From assembly GCF_009469695.1 (NCBI RefSeq), contig NZ_SSSR01000020.1, positions 1 through 63,432 on the forward strand: a stretch of 63,432 nt of DNA, written 5' to 3'. Every line of letters starts with the position of its first letter. Within the stretch, counting starts at the first letter, position 1. This DNA is from Propionivibrio limicola. GTDB taxonomy: Bacteria; Pseudomonadota; Gammaproteobacteria; Burkholderiales; Rhodocyclaceae. The notes under the pieces were generated by a model. That model was not told the DNA's origin. It saw only the letters and a list, made by a program, of their open reading frames with translations, and searched no databases. Positions 27,061 to 37,525 of the stretch are shown piece by piece. A program made the position numbers and the translations under genes.

Positions 27061-28446
27061 TCAATGACGTTGAGCCGCGGCTGGCGCGCGCGGCGTCCCG
27101 GGCAAGGGCTGCGGGTCGAGTTCGGCCACCGTCAGCTGATCATCGCCGAAATACCTGGCCGCCACCGCCTTGATCTCGGCGGCCGTCACCGACTGCAGCT
27201 TCTCGATCATCCGCTTGTCAGCGCGATAAGGAATGCCGGCCGCTTCGAACTGGCCGATTTCCATGGCCTGCGCAAACATCGAATCGAGCTTGTAGATCTG
27301 GCTCGCCACCAGTTGCGCTCTCGCCCGCTCCAGTTCTTCCGCCGTCACGCCGTCCTTGGCGACCCGCGCCAGTTCGGCCCGGAAACCGGCCTCCAGCTCG
27401 GCCCGGCTACGCCCCGAAGTGGGCGATCCGTGCAGATAAAACATCCCCGGTCCGCGCGCCGTCGAGTCATAGCCCGCCCCGGCCGCCACGGCCAGTCTTT
27501 GCTCCTTGACGAGCCGCTTCGAGAAACGCGCCGCCTCATGCCCATCCAGAATGGCCGCCAGCATCTCAAGGGCAAACGGCTCGGTATCGTTTTCCACGTC
27601 ACGGATCAGCGGCACCTTGTAGGCCATCAGCACCGACGGGAGATCGGCCGGCGCCTTGACCGTCAGGCGGCGCGTACCCGACTGCGCGGGCTCCACCTGC
27701 GGCTTGCGCGCCGGCAAGGCGCGCAGCGCCAGCTGCCCGTAGCTCTGCTCGGCGAACCGGAACACCTCCTGATGGTCGACATCGCCGACCACGACGACGT
27801 AAGCATTGTTCGGCACATACCAACGGTCGTACCAGTCGCGTGCATCCTGCACGGTCATGCTTTCCAGATCGTTCATCCAGCCGATCACCGGCACCCGGTA
27901 GGGATGCGCCTGCAAGGCCACCGCCGCCAGCTGCTCGAACAACAGCGACTGCGGCTGATCTTCGGTGCGCAGGCGGCGCTCCTCCATGACCACCTTGATC
28001 TCCTGCTCGAACTCCTTCGGATCGAGCGTCAGATGGCGCATGCGGTCGGCTTCGAGCTGCATCATCTCGGGTAGTTTCTCTTTCGGCACCTGCTGGAAAT
28101 AGGCCGTGTAGTCGCGGCTGGTAAAGGCGTTGTCGCGCCCCCCGGCGGCCGCCACGCGGCGGCTGAACTCGCCGGCCCCGATCGTCGGCGTGCCCTTGAA
28201 CATCATGTGTTCGAGCAGGTGCGCCACACCAGTCGTGCCGTTGGTTTCGTCCATGCTGCCGGCGCGATACCAGACCATATGCACGACGGTCGGCGCCCGC
28301 CGGTCTTCCTTGACGATGACGCGCAAGCCGTTGGCCAGCTGTTGTTCAAACGGGTTCGCCCGCACGGCGAAGGAAACCGTCGCCGCGAGCAGGAAGGCCG
28401 CGCCAAGAACGGCACGCTTCGAGAACTTCGTATAACGCATGGGCAT
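27061..28446 (-). CDS. M16 family zinc metallopeptidase, catalytic subunit
   Basis: The 461-residue protein has a Sec signal (AVLGAAFLLAATVSFAVRA) and the inverted zinc motif in VAHLLEHMMFKGT (HxxEH), with the downstream Glu in MQLEADRM. It forms the catalytic half of a two-subunit M16B peptidase with the next gene. ATG 28446 or 28440 can start the protein; the long frame reaching further upstream lacks a signal peptide and overlaps the ftsY start region, so it is rejected. It is divergent from ftsY. Confidence 0.9.
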   Translation of the reverse strand: MPMRYTKFSKRAVLGAAFLLAATVSFAVRANPFEQQLANGLRVIVKEDRRAPTVVHMVWYRAGSMDETNGTTGVAHLLEHMMFKGTPTIGAGEFSRRVAAAGGRDNAFTSRDYTAYFQQVPKEKLPEMMQLEADRMRHLTLDPKEFEQEIKVVMEERRLRTEDQPQSLLFEQLAAVALQAHPYRVPVIGWMNDLESMTVQDARDWYDRWYVPNNAYVVVVGDVDHQEVFRFAEQSYGQLALRALPARKPQVEPAQSGTRRLTVKAPADLPSVLMAYKVPLIRDVENDTEPFALEMLAAILDGHEAARFSKRLVKEQRLAVAAGAGYDSTARGPGMFYLHGSPTSGRSRAELEAGFRAELARVAKDGVTAEELERARAQLVASQIYKLDSMFAQAMEIGQFEAAGIPYRADKRMIEKLQSVTAAEIKAVAARYFGDDQLTVAELDPQPLPGTPRAPAAAQRH

Positions 28447-28581
28447 GAGTGGCTTCTGATAAAATTCGGAGACTCGTTGACGACTTGTCAGCGGCGGCAT
28501 CTTACTCCCATCGCCGTAGCGCCCAAAACCCGGACCGCTTCGCCTTCCGGCTCCCGCAACACCACAGAGACACAAAAGCCC

Positions 28582-29577
<996 letters not shown>

Positions 29578-29584
29578 GCCGGAC

Positions 29585-30247
29585 ATGATTTCCGTCAGTG
29601 CATTGACCAAGCGCTATCCGGAAGGACTGGAAGCGATCAAGGATGTCACCTTCGACATCTCCGCCGGCGAGATGGTGTTCATCAGCGGCCATTCCGGCGC
29701 CGGAAAATCGACCCTGTTCAAACTGCTCGCGGCCATCGAGCGGCCGACCTCCGGCAGCATCGTGATCAACGGACAGAACATCACGGCGCTGCGCCAGAGC
29801 GCCATTCCCTACCTGCGCCGCAACATCGGCCTCATCTTCCAGGACCAGAAGCTGCTTTTCGACCGCACCGCGCTCGACAACGTGCTGCTGCCACTCGCCA
29901 TCGTTGGCCTGCCGCACAAGGAAGCCGTGCGCCGGGCGCGCGCCGCGCTCGACAAGGTCGGCCTGCTCGACCGCGAAAACGTCAATCCGATCGCGCTTTC
30001 CGGCGGCGAACAGCAACGGCTGGCGATCGCCCGCGCCATCGTCAACCGGCCGTCGATCATGCTCGCCGACGAGCCGACGGCCAACCTCGACAGCGACTCG
30101 GCGTCGACCATCCACGCGCTCTTCCGTGCCTTCCACCAGGTCGGCGTCACGGTTGTCGTCGCCACGCACGACCCGCAGTGGATGGCGCAATTCTCGCCGC
30201 GCATCATTCGCCTTGAACGCGGCCGACTGCTTGGAGGTGCCGCATGA
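29585..30247 (+). CDS. ftsE: Cell division ATP-binding protein FtsE
   Basis: The 220-residue ABC ATPase has Walker A GHSGAGKS, signature LSGGEQQRLAIARA, Walker B IMLADEPT and an H-loop in VVVATHD. With FtsX it controls septal peptidoglycan hydrolases at the divisome. It starts 7 bp after ftsY and overlaps ftsX by 4 bases. Confidence 0.97.
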   Translation: MISVSALTKRYPEGLEAIKDVTFDISAGEMVFISGHSGAGKSTLFKLLAAIERPTSGSIVINGQNITALRQSAIPYLRRNIGLIFQDQKLLFDRTALDNVLLPLAIVGLPHKEAVRRARAALDKVGLLDRENVNPIALSGGEQQRLAIARAIVNRPSIMLADEPTANLDSDSASTIHALFRAFHQVGVTVVVATHDPQWMAQFSPRIIRLERGRLLGGAA

Positions 30248-31143
30248 TGACCTTTCTCGCCCAGCATGGGTTGGCACTCAGGAGTGCGTTGCGCCGCCTT
30301 GTCGCCTCGCCGCTCAACACCGTCTTGTCGCTGATGGTGATCGGCGCCGCCCTGGCCCTGCCAAGCGCCGGCTGGATCGTTCTCGACAACGTGCAGGACA
30401 TTGCCGGCAACATCTCGGGCACCCAGCAGATCAGCCTTTTCATGGCCGTCGATGCCGGCAGGAAGGACACCGCCGAAATTGAAGCGCGGCTCAAAGAAGC
30501 CAAGGTTGGCAAATGGCGCTTCGTGCCAAAGGAGGAGGCCCTCAAGAACCTGCAGGCGACCGAGGGCATGAACGAAATCGTCGCCAGTTTGCCGCGCAAT
30601 CCGCTGCCCGATGCCTTTGTCGTCGAACCGGCGGACACACGTCCAGAATCGCTCGAGGAACTGGCAAAAACCGCGGCCGGCTGGCCGAAGGTGGCGCACG
30701 TGCAGCTTGATTCCGCGTGGATCAAGCGCCTCGATCTTTTCCTGCGCATCGGCAAGCTGACCGTGACGCTGCTCGCCAGCCTGTTTGCCGGCGCGCTGGT
30801 GGCGGTGACTTTCAACACCATCCGCCTGCAGATCCTGGCCCAGGCCGATGAAATCGAGGTCGCCAAGCTGATCGGCGCGACGGATGCCTACGTCAGCCGC
30901 CCGTTCCTCTACTTCGGCGCCGTGCAAGGCGTGCTGGGCGGCCTGTTTGCCACCGTGCTCCTGATGGCGGCCGGTTATGTGCTGGCGCCCCCGGTCGGTG
31001 AGCTGATCGAGCTGTATGGCGGCGGTTTTGCGCTGCAGAGCCTGTCCGCAGCGAACATCGCGGTGATCGCCGCGATTGGCGGCGGGCTTGGCTGGCTCGG
31101 CGCACAATTGTCGGTGACCATTTATTTGCGGCGCATCGCCTGA
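30244..31143 (+). CDS. ftsX: Cell division protein FtsX
   Basis: The 299-residue inner-membrane protein has an N-terminal transmembrane segment (about 25-45), a periplasmic domain and three C-terminal membrane segments (about 175-290). It contains the FtsX-type VTFNTIRLQILAQADEIEVA and KLIGATDAYVSRPFL cytoplasmic loop. The FtsE-FtsX complex couples ATP hydrolysis to cell-wall hydrolase activation. Confidence 0.95.
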   Translation: MMTFLAQHGLALRSALRRLVASPLNTVLSLMVIGAALALPSAGWIVLDNVQDIAGNISGTQQISLFMAVDAGRKDTAEIEARLKEAKVGKWRFVPKEEALKNLQATEGMNEIVASLPRNPLPDAFVVEPADTRPESLEELAKTAAGWPKVAHVQLDSAWIKRLDLFLRIGKLTVTLLASLFAGALVAVTFNTIRLQILAQADEIEVAKLIGATDAYVSRPFLYFGAVQGVLGGLFATVLLMAAGYVLAPPVGELIELYGGGFALQSLSAANIAVIAAIGGGLGWLGAQLSVTIYLRRIA

Positions 31144-31183
31144 GCCGACTGCATCGCAGCCCAACCCATTCCCGAGGTAACTT

Positions 31184-32671
31184 TTGCCCGATCTTTCGCG
31201 CCACTACCGCCATCTGACGCCCGCCCGCGTCACGTTTGCCGCCAGCCTGATGCTGTCCCTGATCGCCCACCTCGGCGGCATGCTGAACCGGGACGGCATG
31301 CTCTATGTCACGACGGCACGTGCCTTTCTCGACGGCGGCTTTGTTGCCGCAAAGGCGATGTTCAGCTGGCCGTTCCTGTCGATCCTGATGGCGCTCGTCT
31401 CGCAAGCGACAGGGCTGGGACTGGAAAACGCCGGACATCTGCTCAATACATTGTTCATGGCCGGCGCCTGCACCCTGCTGGTCAAGAACGTCGAGCGCCT
31501 CCAGCCCGAAACAGCGTGGTGGGCGGCGCTCGCCGTGCTGGCGATTCCTGGCTTGAACGAATACCGCCATGAACTGATCCGCGAGTTTGGCTGTTGGTTC
31601 TTCATCATGCTGGCGCTGTGGCAAGCGCTGCGCTGGAACGGACGGCCGACCTGGGTAGGTGCCTTGCTGATCCAGGTTGTACTGGCAATGGCCATGCTGT
31701 TCCGGCCCGAAGCAGCGGCGCTCTTTCCGGCCCTGCTGCTGTGGCAGCTGTTTGAGGCGCCGCGCCACGAGCGACTGCGCCGCCTCTTGCAGCTCGGTGC
31801 GCTGCCGCTGGCCGGCGCAGTCGCCGTGCTCGCCCTCTATTTCAGCGGGCATCTCGATGGAGGCCACCGCCTGGCCGGCGAAATCCAGCGCTTCAAGGCA
31901 CAGGGCTTCGATGCCAAGGCCCAGGCGCTGGCGGCCGCTCTGATCGATTATGCGAAAGGGGACGCCGGCACCATTCTCTTCTTCGGTTCGCTGGCCATCG
32001 TTCCGATCAAGATCGTCGCCAGGCTTGGCATCTTTGTTCTGCCGCTCGTTTTCCTTGGCACCAGCCACCTGCGCCTCGCATTTTACCGGCATCCGCTTTT
32101 TGCTTGGTGCACCGCTTTCCAGTTAATGGTCGTCTCCGTTTTTGTTATCGACCAGCAGTTCCTGGCCGGGCGTTACGTTGGTCCGATACTACTGTTCATG
32201 GCGCCGTTCGTCGGCATCGGACTGCGCGAACTCGCCGTGCGCTATCCACGCTGGCGGCTCGCGCTGGTCGGCGCAGCCCTACTCATCATGCTGGCAAACA
32301 TCATTTCGCTGAGCCCGGGCAAGACGCATTTCGTGACGGCCGGGAAATGGCTGGCCGAAAACGCTACCGAATCGTCGCGCGTCTATCTCGAGAGCGGCCG
32401 CGCCGCCTATTACGCCGGCTGGAGCCTGAAACCGACGCAAAAAGACCGCAGCGACGAGCTGATTCAACGTATCCGGCAGGGCGACTATGAGCTGCTGGTA
32501 TTCGAGGTTTCACGCAAGGACGCCCCCATCGACGCGTGGCTCGAAAGGTCAGGCGTCCGTGTGCTGCAACGTTTCGAACACACCAGGAAAGATGCCGTGA
32601 TCGTTGCCATTCCAGGCGAGACGGCCGATGGCAGGCACGCGCCCGGCAAGGCCACCCCGCCGGCAAACTAG
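31184..32671 (+). CDS. Polytopic membrane protein, glycosyltransferase-39/ArnT-like
   Basis: The 495-residue protein starts at TTG 31184 after CGAGGTAA. About ten hydrophobic segments and an N-terminal loop with NRDGMLYVTTARAF resemble the GT-C glycosyltransferases that use lipid-linked sugars, with the acidic D in the first periplasmic loop. A soluble C-terminal domain (about 400-495) follows. The acceptor is unknown; a role in lipid or protein glycosylation is inferred. It follows ftsX by 40 bp and converges on the next gene. Confidence 0.6.
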   Translation: MPDLSRHYRHLTPARVTFAASLMLSLIAHLGGMLNRDGMLYVTTARAFLDGGFVAAKAMFSWPFLSILMALVSQATGLGLENAGHLLNTLFMAGACTLLVKNVERLQPETAWWAALAVLAIPGLNEYRHELIREFGCWFFIMLALWQALRWNGRPTWVGALLIQVVLAMAMLFRPEAAALFPALLLWQLFEAPRHERLRRLLQLGALPLAGAVAVLALYFSGHLDGGHRLAGEIQRFKAQGFDAKAQALAAALIDYAKGDAGTILFFGSLAIVPIKIVARLGIFVLPLVFLGTSHLRLAFYRHPLFAWCTAFQLMVVSVFVIDQQFLAGRYVGPILLFMAPFVGIGLRELAVRYPRWRLALVGAALLIMLANIISLSPGKTHFVTAGKWLAENATESSRVYLESGRAAYYAGWSLKPTQKDRSDELIQRIRQGDYELLVFEVSRKDAPIDAWLERSGVRVLQRFEHTRKDAVIVAIPGETADGRHAPGKATPPAN

Positions 32672-32681
32672 CGGAAGCGCA

Positions 32682-33446
32682 TCAGCCGTTCAGGATCAGC
32701 CCGGCCGAAAGCGGGGCGTGGTCGGATATCTGCGACCACGGCCGGCCCGAATGCACCTTGGCATCGGCGATGGCAAAACCGCGCACGTAGATGCGGTCAA
32801 GGCGCAGCATCGGCCGCCTGGCCGGGAAGCTCCGTCCGGGCGACTCTGAACCGCCGGAGCCGCCAAAAACTTCCGTCAGCCCAAGGCGCTGAGCCAGCAA
32901 GGCGTCGGCCTCATTGCGCCAGTCGTTGAAATCGCCGGCGATGATGAGCGGCGAGTCGTTGCCGGCCGCCTGCTCGAGGTAAGCGGCCAGCGCATCCATC
33001 TGTTTCCGGCGCGACCGGGCAAAGAGCGACAGATGCACGCAGACACAATGCAGCGGCTGGTCGACATTCGGCACATTGATCGTGCAGTGCAGCAAACCGC
33101 GCCGCTCGAAGCGCAGGTGCGTGACGTCCTGATTGTGCGCATGAACGATCGGGAAACGGGCCAGAATGGCATTCCCGTGGTGCCCGTGGTCATAGGCCAC
33201 GTTGCGGCCGTAAGCACTCGATTCCCACACGTCCTGCGCGAGAAAGTCGTGCTGCGCCTTTTCCGGCCAGTTCTCGATTCTCGCCGCATGCCGACTATGC
33301 TGCCCGAGCACTTCCTGCAGGAAAACGATATCGGGACCGAGCGCGCGCAACTCGTCACGCAGTTCGTGCACCCGCATGTGCCGATTGAACTGCGAGAAGC
33401 CTTTGTGGATGTTGTAGGTGACGACGTGCAGCTTCTGGGATTTCAT
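32682..33446 (-). CDS. Endonuclease/exonuclease/phosphatase-family hydrolase
   Basis: The 254-residue protein has the EEP fold motifs: VVTYNIHKGF at the start, IVFLQEV with the metal-binding Glu, LIIAGDFNDW, and the C-terminal SDHAPL. No signal peptide or membrane segment is seen, so a cytoplasmic phosphodiesterase is likely; the substrate (nucleic acid or phospholipid) cannot be told. ATG 33446 is preferred to GTG 33455. It lies 13 bp downstream of nadA. Confidence 0.85.
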   Translation of the reverse strand: MKSQKLHVVTYNIHKGFSQFNRHMRVHELRDELRALGPDIVFLQEVLGQHSRHAARIENWPEKAQHDFLAQDVWESSAYGRNVAYDHGHHGNAILARFPIVHAHNQDVTHLRFERRGLLHCTINVPNVDQPLHCVCVHLSLFARSRRKQMDALAAYLEQAAGNDSPLIIAGDFNDWRNEADALLAQRLGLTEVFGGSGGSESPGRSFPARRPMLRLDRIYVRGFAIADAKVHSGRPWSQISDHAPLSAGLILNG

Positions 33447-33459
33447 GGTGCTCACGATA

Positions 33460-34557
33460 TCACGATACCGCGAGCATCCTCTCCAGCGCCAGCTTGGCCG
33501 GACCGGCTTCGTGCGCCGGCACCGTGATCCGGTTCACGACGTGGCCTTCGGCCAGATTCTCCAGCGTCCACGCCAGATGCTGCGGGTCGATGCGCTGCAT
33601 CGTCGAGCACATGCAAACGGTCGGCGCCATGAACTGGACGATCTTGCCTTCGGGCCGGACCTCCTCGGCCAACCGGTTGACGAGGTTCAATTCCGTGCCG
33701 ACCAGCCAGCGCGTGTTCGGCGCCGCCTCCTTGATGACCTTGACGATCTGTTCGGTCGAGCCGACATGATCGGACAACCGGCAGACATCGAAACAGCACT
33801 CCGGATGGGAAATGACATGACCCTCCGGGTATTTCTGGCGGAACTTCTCGATATGCGCCGGCTGGAACATCTGGTGTACCGAACAGTGCCCCTTCCAGAG
33901 CAGGATCCTGGCTTTCTTGATCTGTTCGGGCGTCAAACCGCCCATTTCGAGATCGGGATCCCAGACCAGCATTTCGTCGAGTGGAATGCCCATCGCATGA
34001 CCGGTCCACCGACCGAGGTGCTGGTCGGGGAAGAACAGGATCTTCTCGCGCTGCTTGAATGCCCACTCGGCGATCGTGCGCGCGTTCGACGACGTACACA
34101 CGATGCCGCCGTGGTTGCCACAGAAAGCCTTCAGGTCGGCCGCCGAGTTGATATAGGTCACCGGCGTGAACACCTCCTCGGCGTTCAGGATCGAATTCAA
34201 TTCGCGCCAGCAGCGCTCGACCTTGGCCAGATTGGCCATGTCGGCCATCGAGCAGCCGGCCGCGAGGTCAGGCAGGATCGAAATCTGGTGCGGCTTCGAC
34301 ATGATGTCGGCCACTTCGGCCATGAAATGCACGCCGCAGAAGACGATGTATTCAGCATCCGTTTGCGAAGCCAGGCGCGACAGTTTCAGCGAATCTCCCG
34401 TCAAATCCGCGTATTGATACACGTCGGCGCGTTGATAGTGGTGGCAGAGGATGACCGCCTTCTGCCCCACCTTGGCACGCGCCGCGCGAATGCGCTCATG
34501 GCACTCCGCGTCGGACATTTGGCTGAAAGAGTCAAAACTGATGCTTCGCGTATTCAT
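33460..34557 (-). CDS. nadA: Quinolinate synthase
   Basis: The 365-residue [4Fe-4S] enzyme condenses iminoaspartate with DHAP to quinolinate in NAD synthesis. It has the substrate motifs ILCHHYQRADVYQYAD and GDSLKLSR, and cluster cysteines in FCGVHFMAE, GGIVCTSSNA and the C-terminal APTVCMCSTMQR. ATG 34557 (MNTRSISFDSF) is taken; the frame stays open upstream. Confidence 0.96.
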   Translation of the reverse strand: MNTRSISFDSFSQMSDAECHERIRAARAKVGQKAVILCHHYQRADVYQYADLTGDSLKLSRLASQTDAEYIVFCGVHFMAEVADIMSKPHQISILPDLAAGCSMADMANLAKVERCWRELNSILNAEEVFTPVTYINSAADLKAFCGNHGGIVCTSSNARTIAEWAFKQREKILFFPDQHLGRWTGHAMGIPLDEMLVWDPDLEMGGLTPEQIKKARILLWKGHCSVHQMFQPAHIEKFRQKYPEGHVISHPECCFDVCRLSDHVGSTEQIVKVIKEAAPNTRWLVGTELNLVNRLAEEVRPEGKIVQFMAPTVCMCSTMQRIDPQHLAWTLENLAEGHVVNRITVPAHEAGPAKLALERMLAVS

Positions 34558-34612
34558 TGCATGTTCCTGGGTGCTGACCGGATGTTTTCCGGGAATCGAT
34601 GATTCGTTGAGT

Positions 34613-35062
34613 TCAACTATGCCAAGGCAGGCCGGCAAGCCGCCAGCCGCCCAACTTTCCGCGCTGCCCGTTGGCATCGACGGTCCCCTCAAAGCCTTCC
34701 AGCACGTTATAGCACGCCGTAAAGCCGGCTTCGCTGGCGAGAACCGCCGCGTTGTGCGAGCGAATGCCACTGCGACAGACGAACAGAACCGTCGCCTCTT
34801 TATCCACCTGACGGCCGAGCTGGGCGAGAAAATCGGGGTTCAGCTGGCCATCGGGATAAGACTGCCACTCGATTTCCACCGCCCCCGGAATTCGCCCGAC
34901 CCAGTCGAGTTCGGCACGGGTGCGAATATCCACCAGTTTTGCGCCCGGCAACTCCTGCCAGACGGCAAATGTCTCTTCCGGAGTCAGTGCACCGGAATAC
35001 GGAAGATCGAGCTTGTCGGCACGTTCGCGGGCGAGCAGGAGGATGTCGGTGAGTTTTCCCAT
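34613..35062 (-). CDS. Rhodanese-like domain protein
   Basis: The 149-residue single-domain rhodanese has the active-site loop FVCRSGIRSHN with Cys in place and the N-terminal KLVDIRTRAELDWVGRIPGA. It probably carries sulfane sulfur; the acceptor is unknown. It is upstream of nadA in the same direction, 55 bp away, possibly supplying sulfur for its cluster, which is conjecture. Confidence 0.88.
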   Translation of the reverse strand: MGKLTDILLLARERADKLDLPYSGALTPEETFAVWQELPGAKLVDIRTRAELDWVGRIPGAVEIEWQSYPDGQLNPDFLAQLGRQVDKEATVLFVCRSGIRSHNAAVLASEAGFTACYNVLEGFEGTVDANGQRGKLGGWRLAGLPWHS

Positions 35063-35267
35063 GACGATAACTGTGTTGGTCTAAACTGGTTCCGACTGAC
35101 GACCGCCGGGGAAAGTTTCAGGCATTGAAAGCGGCGAGAGTATAAACCGAGTTAACGCGTGAACAGCGCCGACAACTACCACGAAAATGAGTGCTCACCT
35201 TACGCTCGGTCAATCCGCACCAGAGCGGCGTCAACAATCCCGTTATTGGTGCATCGATGCTCCGCAC

Positions 35268-35282
35268 GCACCAAACTTGTGC
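35268..35282 (+). promoter_or_regulatory. NtrC-binding-like box
   Basis: GCACCAAACTTGTGC has the GCAC-N7-GTGC dyad of NtrC enhancer sites and lies about 80 bp upstream of the sigma-54 promoter, a distance at which a bound NtrC oligomer can loop to the polymerase. Confidence 0.55.
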
Positions 35283-35346
35283 CATCAACCAAAGGCCTCC
35301 ACCAGATTTTGCCTTATGGCACAATGGCAAATTCGAGGCAGGGAAG

Positions 35347-35363
35347 TTGGCATGTTTTCTGCT
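35347..35363 (+). promoter_or_regulatory. Sigma-54 promoter of glnA
   Basis: TTGGCATGTTTTCTGCT matches TTGGCACGN4TTGCW with the required 10 bases between GG (35349-35350) and GC (35361-35362). Transcription would begin near 35374 and leave a leader of about 55 nt before glnA. Confidence 0.8.
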
Positions 35364-35429
35364 AACCATCGAAGCACGTTTTTTTAATTGTCGCCGGGAT
35401 GACCGGCATCCGCTGAGGAGACTTTGCAC

Positions 35430-36845
35430 ATGGCAAGCCCGCAAGAAGTAATCAAGATGATCCAGGAAAACGATGTCAAGTTCGTTGACTTCCGCTTCAC
35501 CGACACCCGCGGCAAAGAACAGCACGTTACGGTTCCGGTCAGCGCGTTCGACGAAGACAAGTTCGAGAGCGGCCACGCATTCGATGGCTCCTCGATCGCC
35601 GGCTGGAAAGGCATTCAAGCCTCCGACATGCTGCTGATGCCGGACCCTACCACGGCTTACATCGACCCCTTCTACGACGAAGTGACGCTGGTACTGGCCT
35701 GCGACGTCGTCGACCCGGCTGACGGCCGCGGCTACGACCGCGATCCGCGCTCCATCGCCAAGCGCGCTGAAGCCTACCTGAAGTCCTCGGGCATTGGCGA
35801 CACCGCCTACTTCGGCCCGGAACCCGAATTTTTCATCTTTGACTCCGTCGAGTGGAGCGCCGACATGTCTGGCTGCTCGCTCAAGATCTACTCGAGCGAA
35901 GCCGCCTGGAAGTCGGGCGAGCAAACCGAAGGCGCTGGTGGCACGGGTCACCGGCCGGGCGTCAAGGGCGGCTACTTCCCAGTTCCGCCAGTCGACAGCC
36001 TGCACGACATCCGTTCGGCCATGGTGCTGACGCTCGAATCTCTGGGCATCCCGGTCGAAGTGCATCACCACGAAGTGGCCAACGCCGGCCAATGCGAAAT
36101 CGGCACTGTGTTCAGCACGCTGGTTCGCCGCGCTGACTGGACGCAAACACTCAAGTACGTCGTGCATAACACGGCGCACCAGTACGGCAAGACCGCCACC
36201 TTCATGCCGAAGCCCATCGTTGGCGACAACGGTTCCGGCATGCACGTTCACCAGTCGATCTGGAAAGACGGCAAGAACCTGTTTGCTGGCAACGGCTACG
36301 CCGGCCTGTCCGAAACCGCCCTCTTCTACATCGGCGGCATCATCAAGCACGCCAAGGCACTGAACGCCATCACCAACCCGGGCACCAACTCGTACAAGCG
36401 TCTGGTTCCGCACTTCGAAGCTCCGGTCAAGCTGGCTTACTCGGCCAAGAACCGTTCCGCTTCGATCCGCATCCCGCACGTTGCGTCCGACAAGGCTCGC
36501 CGTATCGAAACCCGCTTCCCGGATCCGATCGCCAACCCGTACCTCTGCTTCGCCGCCCTGCTGATGGCCGGTCTCGACGGCATCCAGAACAAGATCCATC
36601 CTGGCGATGCCGCTGACAAGAACCTCTACGATCTGCCGCCGGAAGAAGATGCAAAGATCCCGACCGTTTGCGCCAGCCTCGAAGAAGCGCTCGACGCACT
36701 CGCCAAGGACCGCGAGTTCCTGACCCGTGGCGGCGTCTTCTCCAACGAATGGATCGATGCCTACCTCGCACTGAAGATGGACGAAGTCAACAAGGTTCGC
36801 ATGACGACCCACCCGGTCGAATTCGACCTCTACTACAGCTGCTGA
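35430..36845 (+). CDS. glnA: Type I glutamine synthetase
   Basis: The 471-residue enzyme makes glutamine from glutamate and ammonia. It has [11 protein letters not shown]-type beta-grasp residues ([14 protein letters not shown]), the ATP-site [13 protein letters not shown] region and the adenylylation Tyr in [10 protein letters not shown], so activity is likely controlled by GlnE. GAGGAG lies 9 bases before ATG 35430. Expression should follow NtrC and sigma-54. It heads the cluster with the DUF4124 gene, glnL and glnG. Confidence 0.98.
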   Translation: MASPQEVIKMIQENDVKFVDFRFTDTRGKEQHVTVPVSAFDEDKFESGHAFDGSSIAGWKGIQASDMLLMPDPTTAYIDPFYDEVTLVLACDVVDPADGRGYDRDPRSIAKRAEAYLKSSGIGDTAYFGPEPEFFIFDSVEWSADMSGCSLKIYSSEAAWKSGEQTEGAGGTGHRPGVKGGYFPVPPVDSLHDIRSAMVLTLESLGIPVEVHHHEVANAGQCEIGTVFSTLVRRADWTQTLKYVVHNTAHQYGKTATFMPKPIVGDNGSGMHVHQSIWKDGKNLFAGNGYAGLSETALFYIGGIIKHAKALNAITNPGTNSYKRLVPHFEAPVKLAYSAKNRSASIRIPHVASDKARRIETRFPDPIANPYLCFAALLMAGLDGIQNKIHPGDAADKNLYDLPPEEDAKIPTVCASLEEALDALAKDREFLTRGGVFSNEWIDAYLALKMDEVNKVRMTTHPVEFDLYYSC

Positions 36846-36863
36846 TCAACCCGGCACTGCTTG

Positions 36864-36892
36864 AAAAAGGACGGGAATTCCCCGTCCTTTTT
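36864..36892 (+). terminator. Rho-independent terminator after glnA
   Basis: AAAAAGGACGGG and CCCGTCCTTTTTT form a tight stem with a 4-6 base loop and T tract, 19 bp after the glnA stop. It separates glnA from the downstream genes. Confidence 0.9.
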
Positions 36893-36991
36893 TGTTTCTC
36901 AAGCCCCCCGGCGTTTGCTCTCCGCACGGCCATCCAATACACTGAAGTCCGATCAACCCGCCCCTGATTTATTACAAAAGGATATTGCGCG

Positions 36992-37477
36992 ATGAGGTTG
37001 CGAATGATTCACTTGCTGCCGGCGGCGCTTCTAGCGGCCGCCACGTCAGCCAACGCGGATGTGATGTACCAGTGTATCGACGAGAGTGGCCACAAATCGT
37101 TTTCGAACGTCAAACCCGCCGGGAAGAACGTCAAATGCACGGCCATGAATCTGGGCGATCCGGGCACTACGACACCGGCCCCGAAATCCGGCGCAGCGCC
37201 CAAAACGCCGACGCCCGCCAATTTCCCGAAAGTTGACGATACAACGCAAAAGGCGCGCGACAACGACCGTCGGCACATCCTCGAAAGCGAGCTGGCGACC
37301 GAGCAGAAAAACCTCGAACAAGCCAGGAAGGAACTGGCCGAGCAGGAATCGCTGCGTAGCGGCAACGAACGCAATTACCAGAAAGTGCTCGACCGGCTGC
37401 AACCTTACAAGGACAAGATCGCACTGCACGAGCGGAATATCGAAGCCATCCAGAAGGAGCTGGGCAAACTGCGCTAA
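36992..37477 (+). CDS. Exported DUF4124 domain protein
   Basis: The 161-residue protein has a Sec signal (LLPAALLAAATSANADV), the short DUF4124 module (MYQCIDESGHKSFSN) with two Cys, a Pro/Thr-rich linker and a C-terminal coiled coil rich in Glu/Lys (about 90-160). Function is unknown. It sits between glnA and glnL in many Rhodocyclales and Burkholderiales, behind the glnA terminator. Confidence 0.85.
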   Translation: MRLRMIHLLPAALLAAATSANADVMYQCIDESGHKSFSNVKPAGKNVKCTAMNLGDPGTTTPAPKSGAAPKTPTPANFPKVDDTTQKARDNDRRHILESELATEQKNLEQARKELAEQESLRSGNERNYQKVLDRLQPYKDKIALHERNIEAIQKELGKLR

Positions 37478-37525
37478 GCATCCATCGCCTTGGCTTGCCT
37501 CCCAGCCAACAGGTACCCCACCCAC

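Larger units (their letters stand above)
35063..35429. promoter_or_regulatory. 367-bp regulatory region between rhodanese and glnA
   Basis: There is no gene in this divergent region. It is AT-richer than the surroundings. It contains the sigma-54 promoter and NtrC-like box listed separately, and must also hold the rhodanese-nadA promoter near 35063-35160, which I could not define. Confidence 0.6.

Noticed and set aside
28207-28581. Extended FtsY start
   Set aside because: The added part is antisense to the M16 peptidase signal peptide; the normal FtsY start is at 28582.
35241-35260. Second NtrC box at TTGGTGCATCGATGC
   Set aside because: Only one half-site matches; the dyad is incomplete, so it is not listed.
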